The notes under the pieces were generated by a model. That model searched no databases. It worked only from the letters and a program-made list of their open reading frames with translations, and was not told the origin of the DNA. The translations under genes and the position numbers were made by a program. DNA of 64,000 bases from Zeugodacus cucurbitae (Eukaryota > Arthropoda > Insecta > Diptera > Tephritidae), in NCBI RefSeq assembly GCF_028554725.1, contig NC_071670.1, positions 73,817,001 to 73,881,000 of the forward strand, given 5' to 3'. Numbering within the stretch: position 1 is the stretch's first letter; each line of letters begins with the position of its first letter. Below are positions 49,201 to 60,515 of the stretch, piece by piece.

Positions 49201-52097
49201 GCATACAATGGCTCTGTGGCCGAGTGGCGGCACTTAGTATGCATAGCGCATTTGCCATATCATGACAACCCGCACAAACGAAATGTCCGAATGTAAAAAT
49301 TCGAAATCTGCCCGCTCCACCGCCCATGGACGGCCACCTCAATACGCCAATATTTTAAATTCTCTCTAAATAAATTCCGCTATATATTTTTATAGCAATC
49401 GGAAAATCGTTCATGGCTCATCACTTTCATTAGTCTTCGGGTTCCCAAGTTTAAAATAAAATAACTGTACTCGTACAAGATGACCGAATATTTATTATAG
49501 CCGCTCAGTGCGCGCCCATATGTCCTTCAAAAATAAAAATAAAAGCTGCTGTTGAGGTTTCAGTCTACACACTCTCCTGCATATGTTGACTGCATACCCA
49601 GCGAGGGTACACACATGAGAGTAATTGTATACATAAACACCTTTGATGGCGGATAAGAAGAGCACATGCCCCACTCAGCCAGGCGAGTACGAGCGTTTTT
49701 CATTGTGTACGTGTCTGACCTTTTGATTTGCCATTGTATACTCCTTAATCCTTCTGTCGTGGTCGGGCAACCACAGAGTTGTGTGGTTGCAAATGCCACT
49801 TTTTGCTATTGTACTCGTGTGTGTGTGTGCCGCTCGAATTTCCTCTTTTTACACTCGCTTTCCAATTGAATTTTTTCAACATAGAATATTAAGTTTTTTT
49901 TTTACTTTTTAGCGTGGTTTGACCTCGCAACACAATGACATAAGCCTTTTCAGTTACATGCAGCCCTCCTTCACCACACTTTGTTCTATAGGCTAGTTGC
50001 TGGTTCTCAGTTACAAAATTCCATTTTCATCGCTTCATTGCCGTAATAAGGTCAATTTATTGAATATTTCCCATTTTACAATGCTCTATAAATTTTCCGA
50101 GACACTCTTGGCTTTTCGTCCACACACATATCTCGCTAAAGTCCACCGCAACCCTCTAAAGTGCCCACTAATTCGGACACTAGCTACTCATGCGTCCTCC
50201 AGATCCAGCTCCACACCGGCCATAATTTGTTTATTATAAGCTTTGAAATAGTTAACTGCCTCGCTTTTGATACCTTTGTAAATATTTTTTACAAATTTGT
50301 CCCACGCCCACCACACGCCTTCTGTCATTTTCTGTCATAATTTATGTCGCCTTGGGCTCTGCGACGCCACTTCCTGCTGCTTCTTGGCAATCAACGTCTC
50401 CTTAGTGCGCTCGGTGACGGTGGTAAATTTGCCGTGCGAATTTATTAAAAAACCCAAAACAGCAGCCAAAAACAACAAAACCTCCCCTAATTCACTCACT
50501 CATGGCTGTTTTATTAATTTTGAGGGGTTGGAGCTGCCCTGCATTAGGCCATTCCCAGGGGGTATCTACGTGTTGGTGTTGGATCGACAGCAAGCAACAG
50601 TGGCAAGCGAAGCAATTGTCTCATAATTTTTGTACTTTTGATATTTTAATGCGAATAATGAAATTTGTCTGTAACCACCTCTCTGTACGCAATTTGAAGG
50701 GTAGCAAACGATGGAGCGTTTCTGCTACGATGATACTGGTAATAACGCCACGGGTTGTCATGAAAAACATTTATGGAATATAACTTCACATAACAGTTTC
50801 AAACACTTTCGTTGTGTCGTGGCGATATTTTAGGTTATTTCTGATTTTTGAAGAGATCATTTATCTCGTTCAATATTTAAAGATATACTACTACTTTTAT
50901 GACACCATAATTAATCCATCTACAAAATTCGTATGTGTCAGGTTCCCGATAGACGATATTGTCGTTCCTATTAAGGGATCTGTATCTATAACATTCATAC
51001 AAGAAAATAATTAGATGATTACTCTGAATTGAGCTTCTAGTTGCAATATAATGCCTTTTCTACATAACTGTTTTTGTATTATAAAACTAGATGACCCGGC
51101 CTAATAGTAGTGATACCTTCAAGCAAAACCTAGGTTATGATTTTAATTAAATATCAAAAATTATAAATACAATAGTGATATAATATTCAGACAACCATGG
51201 ATTGCTAGAGGAAGAACGATTCAGTCCACAAACACTCTAGGACTGGACACATGGTTTCAAGGGATTTTCCTTCGAGTATTGTTCTACTTTTGATAAACAC
51301 GAGGTCGGGTTCATTCGGAATTTTACGAAGCCTTATTGAATTAGGGCTTTCTTGGGAAAGTTTAGATCTTCAACCAATCTTGGGTCGTTCTTGAGTTACA
51401 AATAGTGGAAGTAACTGAATTTGTTTTGCATTCAGGTATATGTATCTTATCTTATCTTATTTTGTAAAAATCTTATGAGTTTTTCAAGAAATCTACAAAG
51501 ACATTCTTTAAAAAATATAGTTTCCTCAGAGACGTATCGTTTCGGAAGAAATAGACTCAACCCAGTCACCGAGTTCTCAAGCTTCACAAACGTAACTCAT
51601 CAAGGTGATGCCGAAATCACTTAAAGAAATGATAATCGCTTTGTTTATAGACAGAACTCGCACGAGCACTTGTATTCATTGGATGCATGTCTCGTCTACA
51701 AACAGTAGATTAGCTCGAAATGGGGCGATAATTCACCTGAAATGTGCGTATGGACGGAGGCAATTTCACGAATATTGTAACGGGGTCAAATGTAACACAT
51801 GAAGACACACATGAAAACAAGCTCCAAGAAGGTATCGACAACGAAGCACTTACGCAATCATGCTTATCTCTGTCAGCAAATGTTGGGCCAACAACAAAAG
51901 AAACACTCACAAACGTATGCGGCGAATGTGGCAAATCTAGTCGACCTGTGTAAGTTCAATAATCGAGCAAACAATTTGGGCGTATGAATTCTCATACTTA
52001 AATACCTTCAAATGTACAACAACACATGTCTGTTGATATATATGTGTGCGTGGGTGTGTGTGAAAGCGCTGGCGTACGCGAAATGAGTAGTTAAGTT
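40277..52097. other. Long non-coding stretch, no gene recognised
   Basis: Nearly 12 kb with no supportable gene. Chance frames include 41409-41705 plus, 44455-44907 plus (150 codons, no domain) and 47361-47744 minus. TATGTA clusters lie at 40605-40650, 41310-41330, 41500-41575 and 41995-42020; (ATCTT)3 lies at 51443-51460. At about 51088 the phrase CTAGATGACCCGGCC resembles the start of widespread insect retroelement fragments, but homology cannot be followed further. Minus-strand donor-like sequence TGAGG|GTAAGTATG occurs with the exon end at 41334. Confidence 0.4.
51443..51460. repeat. (ATCTT)3 tandem repeat
   Basis: TATCTTATCTTATCTTAT, a short pentamer repeat. Confidence 0.9.
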
Positions 52098-52106
52098 ACT
52101 TACCGG
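52098..52106 (-). promoter_or_regulatory. Good 5' splice site (donor), candidate distal 5' UTR exon end
   Basis: Minus strand reads TTCACCG|GTAAGTAAC with the exon ending at 52104. The donor is close to consensus. To its right the minus strand is GC-rich for about 240 bp (52104-52340), with an open frame of 79 codons whose stop overlaps the donor (CACCGGTAAG). A distal promoter exon of the disco-type gene, splicing over 50 kb to 304, is possible; a separate non-coding transcript or chance is equally possible. Confidence 0.25.
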
Positions 52107-53822
52107 TGAAGAGGTAGTAAAGTTCGACGGCGCGAGGGGGATTCGGCAAGGATTAGCAAATAAACTCGCACCCGCATGCACTCCATGCGGGGAGACGGCG
52201 TGGCAGGGGCAGACGCACCGGGAAAAGCGGGCGATAAGTATGCATGAGAATACCGAATGCCTGTTGCGATGCAGGAAACCATATGTATTTTATTGCGAAC
52301 GCATAGGCATCGGGCGTTTGTATCAGTTAAGTCGAACACCTACAAACACACGAACACACACGAGTGTGTGTGTGGACCTCCAGCTACTTGTAATGTGTAC
52401 TTTTATTGCCGAACATTTCGCACACTTTGCGGCCACCAAAAAAAAATGCGAAAATAAAAAGGCGAACAACAACAACAAACAATATACAATCGTATCGAAG
52501 TCGAGTTTTTGAACCCATAACCGTTTTCGATACACTTAACGATTTCCCCCGACCAAGCCGCCTTTTTCAATTTGAAGAACGGCATCGGAAACACTCGAGT
52601 GCTATACGAGTATACAACAACACAAACACAACACGGAGCGGAAAGCACTCACTTTGTTGATAAATATAACCGCAATTGACTTTTAGTCCGCCAATTCATT
52701 TCAAGTTGCAGGATAACAAAGTGTTTTTCTTTATGATACCACTCGGACACACACCCACACACCCACAAATACACGAAAACATACACACGAACATGATTTT
52801 ACACACATACTTATAATATATACTATACATATAACGGTTCATATCTATCCCACCACTTGTAGCTGTGTGTGTGGTGGAATCAAAGTATTTCTTATTAAAA
52901 GTTTAGACATACTTTTCAAACACAACCACATACATGGTGTACATATGTACAGCTAGGAATGCCATACGAGGTCCGCACAAAGATAGTGTGAACTCTCTTT
53001 GCCGTATTTGTTCATTTAAGTGTCTGCGACAAAGTTTTGCAAAGATTAACCGAAGCTCATGTTAATTTTGGTGGTAAAGAGTGTGGCTCTGACCTTTTTC
53101 CCGCTGACTGCAGTAATTTAATAAAAAACTTGCCAATTGCTAACCCCCGAAAACATGTGTCAAAAAACTTTGAGACGCTTAATTTGACGTCGAGTCAACG
53201 TTTGGTACGCGCTAATGCGTTGATAATGTCATGTTTCCGTCAATTGTCCGATGACCTTGAGGCAGTCGAGGCAACAGCAGGTTTCTGCCGTTTGTTCATG
53301 GATCATCAGGGCACAACAAGACTTGTAGTGGAGATTTATTTTTTTTTTTTCAGAAGAAAATGAATCGTGAAATTAATGATAGCAAATTTGAGCATCGAGC
53401 ATGTCTATCTCAGCAGCTCAGGACTAGCCAAAATGAAGCAACAAATGTGGTAAGGAATGATATTAGACTGATTGAACATTTCGTTTAAGCTTCAAGTGTC
53501 CAATCATGAAAGTACAATTTGAGTCTAGCTAAGTTCGTTCAAGAATTTGTCAATCAGCCAAAAAAATAACGCGATGAACTATTTAGCTAACAATTATGTT
53601 AACAATTCATCTCGTAAATGAAAAATATTATTTTAAAACTAAAGCAGCACTAGCTATGTCTTCGGACTCAAATGAAATTATTATTACTGAGACATAAAGC
53701 GGGGTTTAAGGAAGAAATGTCTTCATTATTTCCATTCCAAAGCCAAAGCAATGAATTTTCTGATTAAATCCTAAACTTTAACAAGCTGGAACTTAAGATT
53801 TTCTTCTGGTCTGCCAGGGACA
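52107..53822. other. Non-coding stretch, no convincing gene
   Basis: Contains (AC)n-rich DNA at 52340-52375 and 52745-52800. A 108-codon frame (53037-53363 plus) has no domain I recognise. It is crossed at 53339-53353 by a 12-T run followed by CAG, which resembles a strong plus-strand splice acceptor. Confidence 0.4.
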
Positions 53823-54180
53823 TTGCGGTGTATTTCATTAGTATACATGGTGCGCAACGGCACTTCATTGACTGTCAAAGGAGCATTATTGGAAAACAAA
53901 GATCCAATGAACAATGGCTCATTAAGCAGCAATAAAGAAAACGTCGCTCAACCAAAGCACGATTTAGTGGAATCTATAAGCCTACCAGAGGATATTCGAG
54001 GAAAAGTTTTCGTAAAAAAATCAAGTTGGAGTGGGTCCAACTGAAACACAAACGAAAGTAACAACAAACACTCAACGTGCCCTAAGCAGAGGAGGGACTT
54101 CGCCGACAACTAATGACACAAATTGAAGAAACTGTCGAAGGAATGAAGGAATATATCGAAAAGCAATTAAGCAGATGAAA
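53823..54180 (+). pseudogene. Possible decayed coding remnant
   Basis: A 73-codon frame (53823-54044) gives a hydrophilic product (GALLENKDPMNNGSLSSNKE) followed after its stop by further lysine/glutamate-rich coding-like sequence in shifted frames up to about 54180, ending in EGMKEYIEKQLSR. The lack of simple repeats and the hydrophilic, helix-like character differ from the other chance frames. It may be the remnant of a transposon or a gag-like protein, but I recognise no family, so this is weak. Confidence 0.15.
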
Positions 54181-57100
54181 GCGGCTTAAGTGCAAACAGC
54201 ATCATGTGACATGAAATTCTTATCAGTTTCCGAACACCTTCTCCACTCAAGCGAAACGGCACTCCCGCCCTTCACTCCGCACACCATACACACATACTCA
54301 TGCATATGTTTAGTTTGCGCATTTGACAACGACGCGCCCACACAATTCACCGTTAATGATGTGTTTGCGTCGATTAGGTGGCACTGAATGTCCTCTCGAA
54401 TGCGAGGTGTCGGCCGCTTTGCATCGTGGCATCATCGCCGCATCGCATGTCTAATGGCATTTCCACTACTCCAGAGCGGCAACTGACCGGAAGCTGGCCG
54501 ATGCGTGTCGTCCGAGTTCGCCAACTAAATGAGTCATTTCACGCACACACACTCATATGTGCCGTGCGTGAACTCAATAAATGAAGCGTGAGTGGCTTGA
54601 GTGGGGGTGAAACAATGCGTGCGTGTCGCCTGTCTTAATGCCGCTTGAAGATGCTGTCGCTATCGGTTTTGTGTCCTCCGAGCTCAGTGCCTGGGAACGT
54701 GGACATCTTGGGTGTGAATTATTGGCCCATTTCAAATGGACATTAATTAGTTGTCCAAACCAAAATAAAACCACTTAAATTTTAGTACAGATATTCTCAC
54801 ATATGTATGTTGATTTGTGCACAGTGTTTACAGTGTCTCGGCTATTGACAACCTATTTCATGCAGAATAAAGACTAAATATCGCTCTTTCGTTGAGAACA
54901 TTAAACTTGAGAGGGAATATGCAAGCAGCGTTGTATTCGGCTTAATATCTTTGTTCAAAATGTGTTGAAGCAACTAGTTGGGGACATTGCTAATAGTCGA
55001 AACTTACAAAAATAAGAATAGATATTTCTAATCTGGTACTGGATCCGCTTTACAGGTAGTTCATATGTCCCTTTCAAATTGATCTGCATTCCAACGACGC
55101 AGTTCTTCCATTATTCATATTTTAATAGTGCAATATGTGAACGCTTCTAAGGGAACTTAATTAAATGTTTCATTTAGTTCATTGACAGGTGAAAGAGCAC
55201 ATTTATAGGGAAATCACGTATAATTGACTTTGGTAAATGTTTTTGAGGAGTTGATAAAATTAACACTTATAGATTTCATTGTAACACAAAAGATCAGGCA
55301 CAGCACAAGAAATGGTATCGATTTCAGACCCTCCAACTTGATCTTTTTCATGCTGAAGAACAGAAATATAAACTTCTGATAGAATATATAATATATAACA
55401 ATTGGATGCGTCTGAGGATAACGTGATCTAAATGGATACAACCGACAATAAAATCAGAATTATAAAAGCGAACGAGGCACCAGTAAAAGCACATCTCTAA
55501 AAAGAGTGCAAGTCCCACGTTATAAGGTTTAAGAACTCATTTTCTCTCAAAACTAAGTCTTCATATCCAAAATGGCATTTAGCACAAGCTAACAGTATAT
55601 TTTTACACTAGTGTAAGTACAAAGGCGCTTATATGATCCGATTGATATGATTCAGATTGAAGCAAATGCTTTCAATATTAAAGATATTATGATCACGAAA
55701 AAGCCCCGAGGTTGTCATTAAGGGGTTAGATGGGTTTCGTCCAAAAAAACGGTAATTTTTCAATAACATTTAATAAGGGATTACTAATATGTTTAAATTA
55801 AAATTAAAAATTTAAAACTTCTTTCTTTGTGACGTCATTTCAGAGTAGTCCTCGGGTCAAAGTTATGTCCGCTTTGTGCAGCGTAACTCCGCAAAGATGC
55901 AGCATCTGAAGTGAAAATAAAAATACGTATTTCGTTAAGACTTTAAAGTACAACTGAGACGAAGTAAACTAGTCAAACTGGATACTTATTTTCATAGAGT
56001 TAAGGTCCTTGATCTCCTTTTGAACTACTGTCCCAAATATTATTAAATTGATCATTAATTTTTCATAACACTTTCGATCCGCTAAAATTTGTATTTTTGG
56101 AAAAGCGAGCAGGTGCGTGTAATAGAAGTAACCCAGCGCTTCCCTTCCACTTAGAAACACCCACACAGATACTGCAAATGTGTGATACTTCACTTTGTCC
56201 ATCATTGTCAATGACAAATCAAATAAATAGACTTGTAAGCATTTTTACGACTTTCAGCCCAAAATGTTTCCACTTCCAGCAGAGCGTTGATTATTTTTTG
56301 GTATAATCAAATGAATGCGCACAGTTCCACGAATATCCGCGCATATATGTAGGTGACAGGATATCACAGCTAGCCATACATATGTGAGTGTGCATGTTGC
56401 ACACAGATTTCGCTTGCGGTGGAGGGGCCAATATGAGCAATCATAAAGTCAAGTGGTGGTCATAAATATAACGAGCGACACATGTCGCCCCGTCCTGCCG
56501 AGGCCAACGACGACTCGGATACACATAAATAAGAAGTTTGTTACTTTTATCATACATAATGCACGTAAACACACACACACACACATACAAATATATATAC
56601 TATAAATGTGTATGTGTGTTTCAGTGTTTGCATTTATGAAAGTAAAATAATAAAGATAACGGCACAAAGCTAGTTGCGATGGCGAGCTGTGTTTGATTGG
56701 GGGAGTCGCTGGTTAGTTACTTAGTCGGCAGCCACGGCCGGCCAACTCCCTGGTGTATGCCGTGGTCCTCTGCGTTAGTCGTGGATGTCATAAATCTTTA
56801 TTGAACTTGTCACTATTGATTTGGATTTTTTGCTACCAACCAGCAAGATGGGCCAGAGATGATGAGGGCGGCGGGCGGAGTTTGGTGGAATTAAATATTG
56901 TCATGTGTCATAATGCCCGGTAGCCGAGACATAGACTTCCATAGACGAATGTGTGTTTGTGTGTGTTTATCATATAATTGGAAGTGTCTGTATGAGCCTA
57001 AGCTCAGAGTATTAAACACCGATGTCCTCCTCCATGGATACCACACAAAACTATATTTATATACGTATGTATGTTTGTATGTATTATATATGCAGGCGTT

Positions 57101-59753
57101 TGTGCTCGTGTACTCGTACGTCTAATGCATCTGCTAGTTTCCTCTCGACACCGCCGCTTATCAGTTTGCCATGCGAAGTGAAATGAGAAATTACTCTTGT
57201 CGGCTTTTTGCATATTTCCACCATGTCCAGATTGTTTTGCTTTTCATAAATCACTGATGAATTACATCTACATACGGAATAGCCAAACTAAAACAATCAT
57301 AGTCGGGCTAGGCATGCCGCAAGTCCATTGGCATGCAAGCCCTGTTGGAAAATCAGCATCTGCCAGATGAGGAATTCCAATATGAAATGACTAGAATATC
57401 AACATAATATCTGCATTTTAAAGGGTTTATGTATGCTTCCAGCTCTTTTAATTTATATCAATCGTATGTCAAACTCAGATGATAAAGCTTACTTCACCGG
57501 AACTTGAAACTTATTTCGGTTGATTCAATACCAACGAATTCTAAGGTTAGGTTGGGAGGCTGATAGCCTCCACTTGGATAGCTGGATAGGAAACCTGGTA
57601 ATTTTTGATGCCAATGAAAACACTCCTGTCTATGGATTGAAATCTAAAGTTCTTTATGAAACACAGATGTCGCAATACTTCGTACTTGCTCGGGGATTAA
57701 ATTCGTTCCTGTAAATATTTGAGTTCTCGAAGGAAGAACTGATTTCGAAGACTTAGTTTTAAATATATTTCTGATGTGCGATATTCATCTCTTAATTTCA
57801 CCAATCAAATATACGATGGAGAAGACCAACTCAACTATAGAACATCTCTACTGGCATCACACGTCTATAGGTGCATATGAATGTGCGAATAAATACAATA
57901 TACCATATACAGAATGCAGAATACAGAATACATACAAGTACGGTGCGAACATAAATATTAAACGAACTTATCTCTCCAACTACCTTGTGTTTTCGTTATT
58001 GACTTCTATTTTCGGCTGACTATATTTGGTTGCTGTGAAATTTATCATTCATTCCGGGCCAAGTTTGTTAATTATTTATGTTCTCATTTTTGCACTGAGA
58101 CTTAATTTTGTATCAAACACATAATTCGTCTCGTAAGCTTGTTATGTTCTTACTGAAGTTTGGTGATATATTGTATGAGCGCAAACGGAACTTGGGTTAT
58201 CTTCGATTTCTTTTTGTGACACTTTCACAAGGGTGGATGGAACCACTTGTATGACGAAAGGATAGATTGGTTAGTTTTGTTAAGAGAAATGATTGAAGTC
58301 CAGAGTGCGATGTGCCTCCATGCCTGGTTGACGCAGACAATTGCCCCTTTCTCTTGTGGTTTTCGGTTTCCCATTCCATATGTAATACGTGAGTCACGAA
58401 ATTGTTGCTTTAAATTTAATAAGAAAACATTAACCAAAACACAAATATTTATGTTTCATTCAGTATATCGTGTCTTCGTTTCTTGAAGATCGAGCGGTCT
58501 AGATGAACATCACCTTTTTCAGCTTTTTCTGATTATTATTATTTTATCGGAATTACGAGAACAACCCGGACAACTGATAGTAACCAAAAGTTCAATCCAC
58601 ATAAAAAATATCAAATAAGAAGAAGATATATCAAATAAAAGTCTTCTTTGTGAGGTAGCTTAACGTTTTAATTCCGGAGATTCGTTGATTCTACAGCCCA
58701 CTATATATCTAAATAATATAGTTGTTTGAGTCGAACGATTCAACGTTGAATTCATAGTGTTTTGATTGAATGGTCAGAAGAACTGAAGTCTTCTAAAGTT
58801 GCTTAGGCATTCTGCCACAGTGAATAGTGATAGTACGGTTTCATTGTTTGATGATCTTTTGAAAGTAGATTATGCTCAGCTACTAAGGGGTCTTGTGTCT
58901 CTTCTCTATACGAAGCGAAGCGTTATTACCGAACAATTATTCAGTTTAATTACGCGCACCACAGATACTAACACAAATGAGATGACTCTTCATGCATTTG
59001 TTCGAATAGTTTTCTTCTTCTATCAGAAATAACGGTGGAAAAGGTCATAAATGTCAAGCAATGTTATTTAATGCTTTTGTAGTAACACCCACCTTTGTCT
59101 TGGGTTGTTTTATTGTGTCTTCCGTAATGGGCTACATATTAGTTGCGTTTCGTGTGCACATGCACACCCATTTATAGAGGCCGATGAGTAGCAAACTTCA
59201 ATTTGCACAAAAAGAAATAAATCTTGAAAGGTTCGTTGAGCCGCCTCGTTATTTGTGCATTGTTTTGCTATTTACGACAACACCTCGGCACATTGTGAGC
59301 TTGGAAGCGTCGATGTCTGCACTCTAACCACTCTGGTTGTCGTGTCTCACAATCTCGCTGGGTCCATTGATTCTCATTAACAAGCAAGCCACGCCAACTA
59401 AATTTCAGTGTTGCGTGTTTTTATGCGAAGAACCACCTCCAACGCTCATTACATTCGCCCCCTTCTTGCTGGCGCTAAATGGACGGGAGTATGGAAAATG
59501 TCCCAGAAGGCTCTTATGCTCCGGAAATTTGTCAAATGGCGAAAAAAAGCCATAGCAACAGTAATTAGAACTTTCGCATTCGGCGCAATGTTTATAGCAA
59601 GATTCAATGCAAGACCTGAGGAATGGTGGCCGGTGGCTGAGTTATTGTTTTGCCGTCAGGGTTGCCAAGCGGTTTCAAAATCACTTTGTGATCACAATTC
59701 GTTTCAAATATGCAAAGAAACTTCTTTGTTTAATCAATCAAATTGCACATTTT
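54181..59753. other. Non-coding stretch, no gene recognised
   Basis: AT-rich. Includes an (AC)n run at 56569-56584 and TATGTA clusters at 56340-56385 and 57060-57095. Near 55725-55760 a phrase GGGGTTAGATGGGTTTCGTC looks like a repeat terminus, but no second copy is in the window. None of the short frames has a recognisable domain. Confidence 0.4.
56569..56584. repeat. (AC)8 microsatellite
   Basis: Eight AC units, followed by TATA/GTGT-type simple sequence to about 56620. Confidence 0.9.
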
Positions 59754-59759
59754 TTTATT
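59754..59759 (-). terminator. Poly(A) signal of the DUF4777-like gene
   Basis: AATAAA on the minus strand, 97 bases after the stop codon at 59856. The spacing suits a short 3' UTR. Confidence 0.6.
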
Positions 59760-59855
59760 TTCTACTATAAATTTTACAATTCACAGACAATTTTTACTAT
59801 GTTAAACTAATTTTACTCATACGACAACAAATGACGTTTTCTAGCCAGCATTGCT

Positions 59856-60464
59856 CTATCGACGGCGCGATGCCGAGCGACTCCGAGCCCGCAAGTAACC
59901 GTGGTCGTCAATCGACTGTGTGCGGTGGAAACTGTCGCAGTCACTACAGCACTTATGGGATCGCCTACTTCGGTGTTCATCGTGGGCATATTCGTCTTCA
60001 TCTTCCTCCTCTTCTTCGTCGCTGAGCATATCCATCGGTTTTTTACTTCTCCGATCCTTTTCGTATTTGTTGATTTTTTTCGTTTTCGATACCTTTCGTG
60101 AGGGCATGCGTGTATTAACTGGCCTTGACTCTGTGCCCTTTTTTGATTTCGGTTCAGGTGTTACGTCCCCACTGTCCACACTCTCCAAACTTTCCGCACT
60201 ATCGATTTCGTCATCGTCGTCCATCTCGGTGCTATCATCTATAGCATCCACAGCGTCGCATACCCGGTAATAGAACTCATTGTGCTTCTGCACAAAACCA
60301 TACCGCACTCCACCATTCAATACATCCTCGACCAGCTTCTTCACTTTATCTGCTGATTGTGAACTAGCTTCTGCAACGTACCGAACGATTTCCTCCAAGG
60401 TCACGGGCTCCTTAAACTCGGCAAGCGCCTCCAAAACTTCTTTTCCCTGTATGGCTTTCGGCAT
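59856..60464 (-). CDS. DUF4777-domain-like protein, single exon, 202 residues
   Basis: The ATG at 60464-60462 opens a 202-codon frame; an in-frame TAA at 60515-60513 excludes an upstream ATG. Residues about 3-68 (EVLEALAEFKEPVTLEEIVR ... GGVRYGFVQKHNEFYYRV) match the pattern I recall for DUF4777, a small dipteran-enriched domain. Its alternating helices and final basic beta-hairpin suggest a winged-helix-like fold, by inference. The tail is low complexity: acidic 76-96 (MDDDDEID), basic 119-142 (SRKVSKTKKINKYEKDRR), acidic 149-164 (DEEEEEDEDE), a His/Cys patch HKCCSDCDSFH at 170-180, and an RS-rich end RARSRSASRRR (192-202). A nuclear, nucleic-acid or chromatin-associated role would fit, but the function is unknown to me. 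Intronless structure suggests origin by retroposition or lineage-specific duplication. Confidence 0.85.
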   Translation of the reverse strand: MPKAIQGKEVLEALAEFKEPVTLEEIVRYVAEASSQSADKVKKLVEDVLNGGVRYGFVQKHNEFYYRVCDAVDAIDDSTEMDDDDEIDSAESLESVDSGDVTPEPKSKKGTESRPVNTRMPSRKVSKTKKINKYEKDRRSKKPMDMLSDEEEEEDEDEYAHDEHRSRRSHKCCSDCDSFHRTQSIDDHGYLRARSRSASRRR

Positions 60465-60515
60465 ATTTGATTTAGACAAGTTGAATTTTTTTTTTAATTT
60501 TCTCTCAATAGCTTA

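Noticed and set aside
49212..49320. tRNA-like A box (TGGCCGAGTGG) with a weak B-box-like ATTCGAAATC about 90 bases later
   Set aside because: Spacing is too long for a normal tRNA, and I could not form an acceptor stem or anticodon arm.
60465..60479. Upstream extension of the DUF4777-like frame from a TTG codon
   Set aside because: A TTG start is not expected for this nuclear gene; the ATG at 60464 is in-frame, in acceptable context, and begins the domain.
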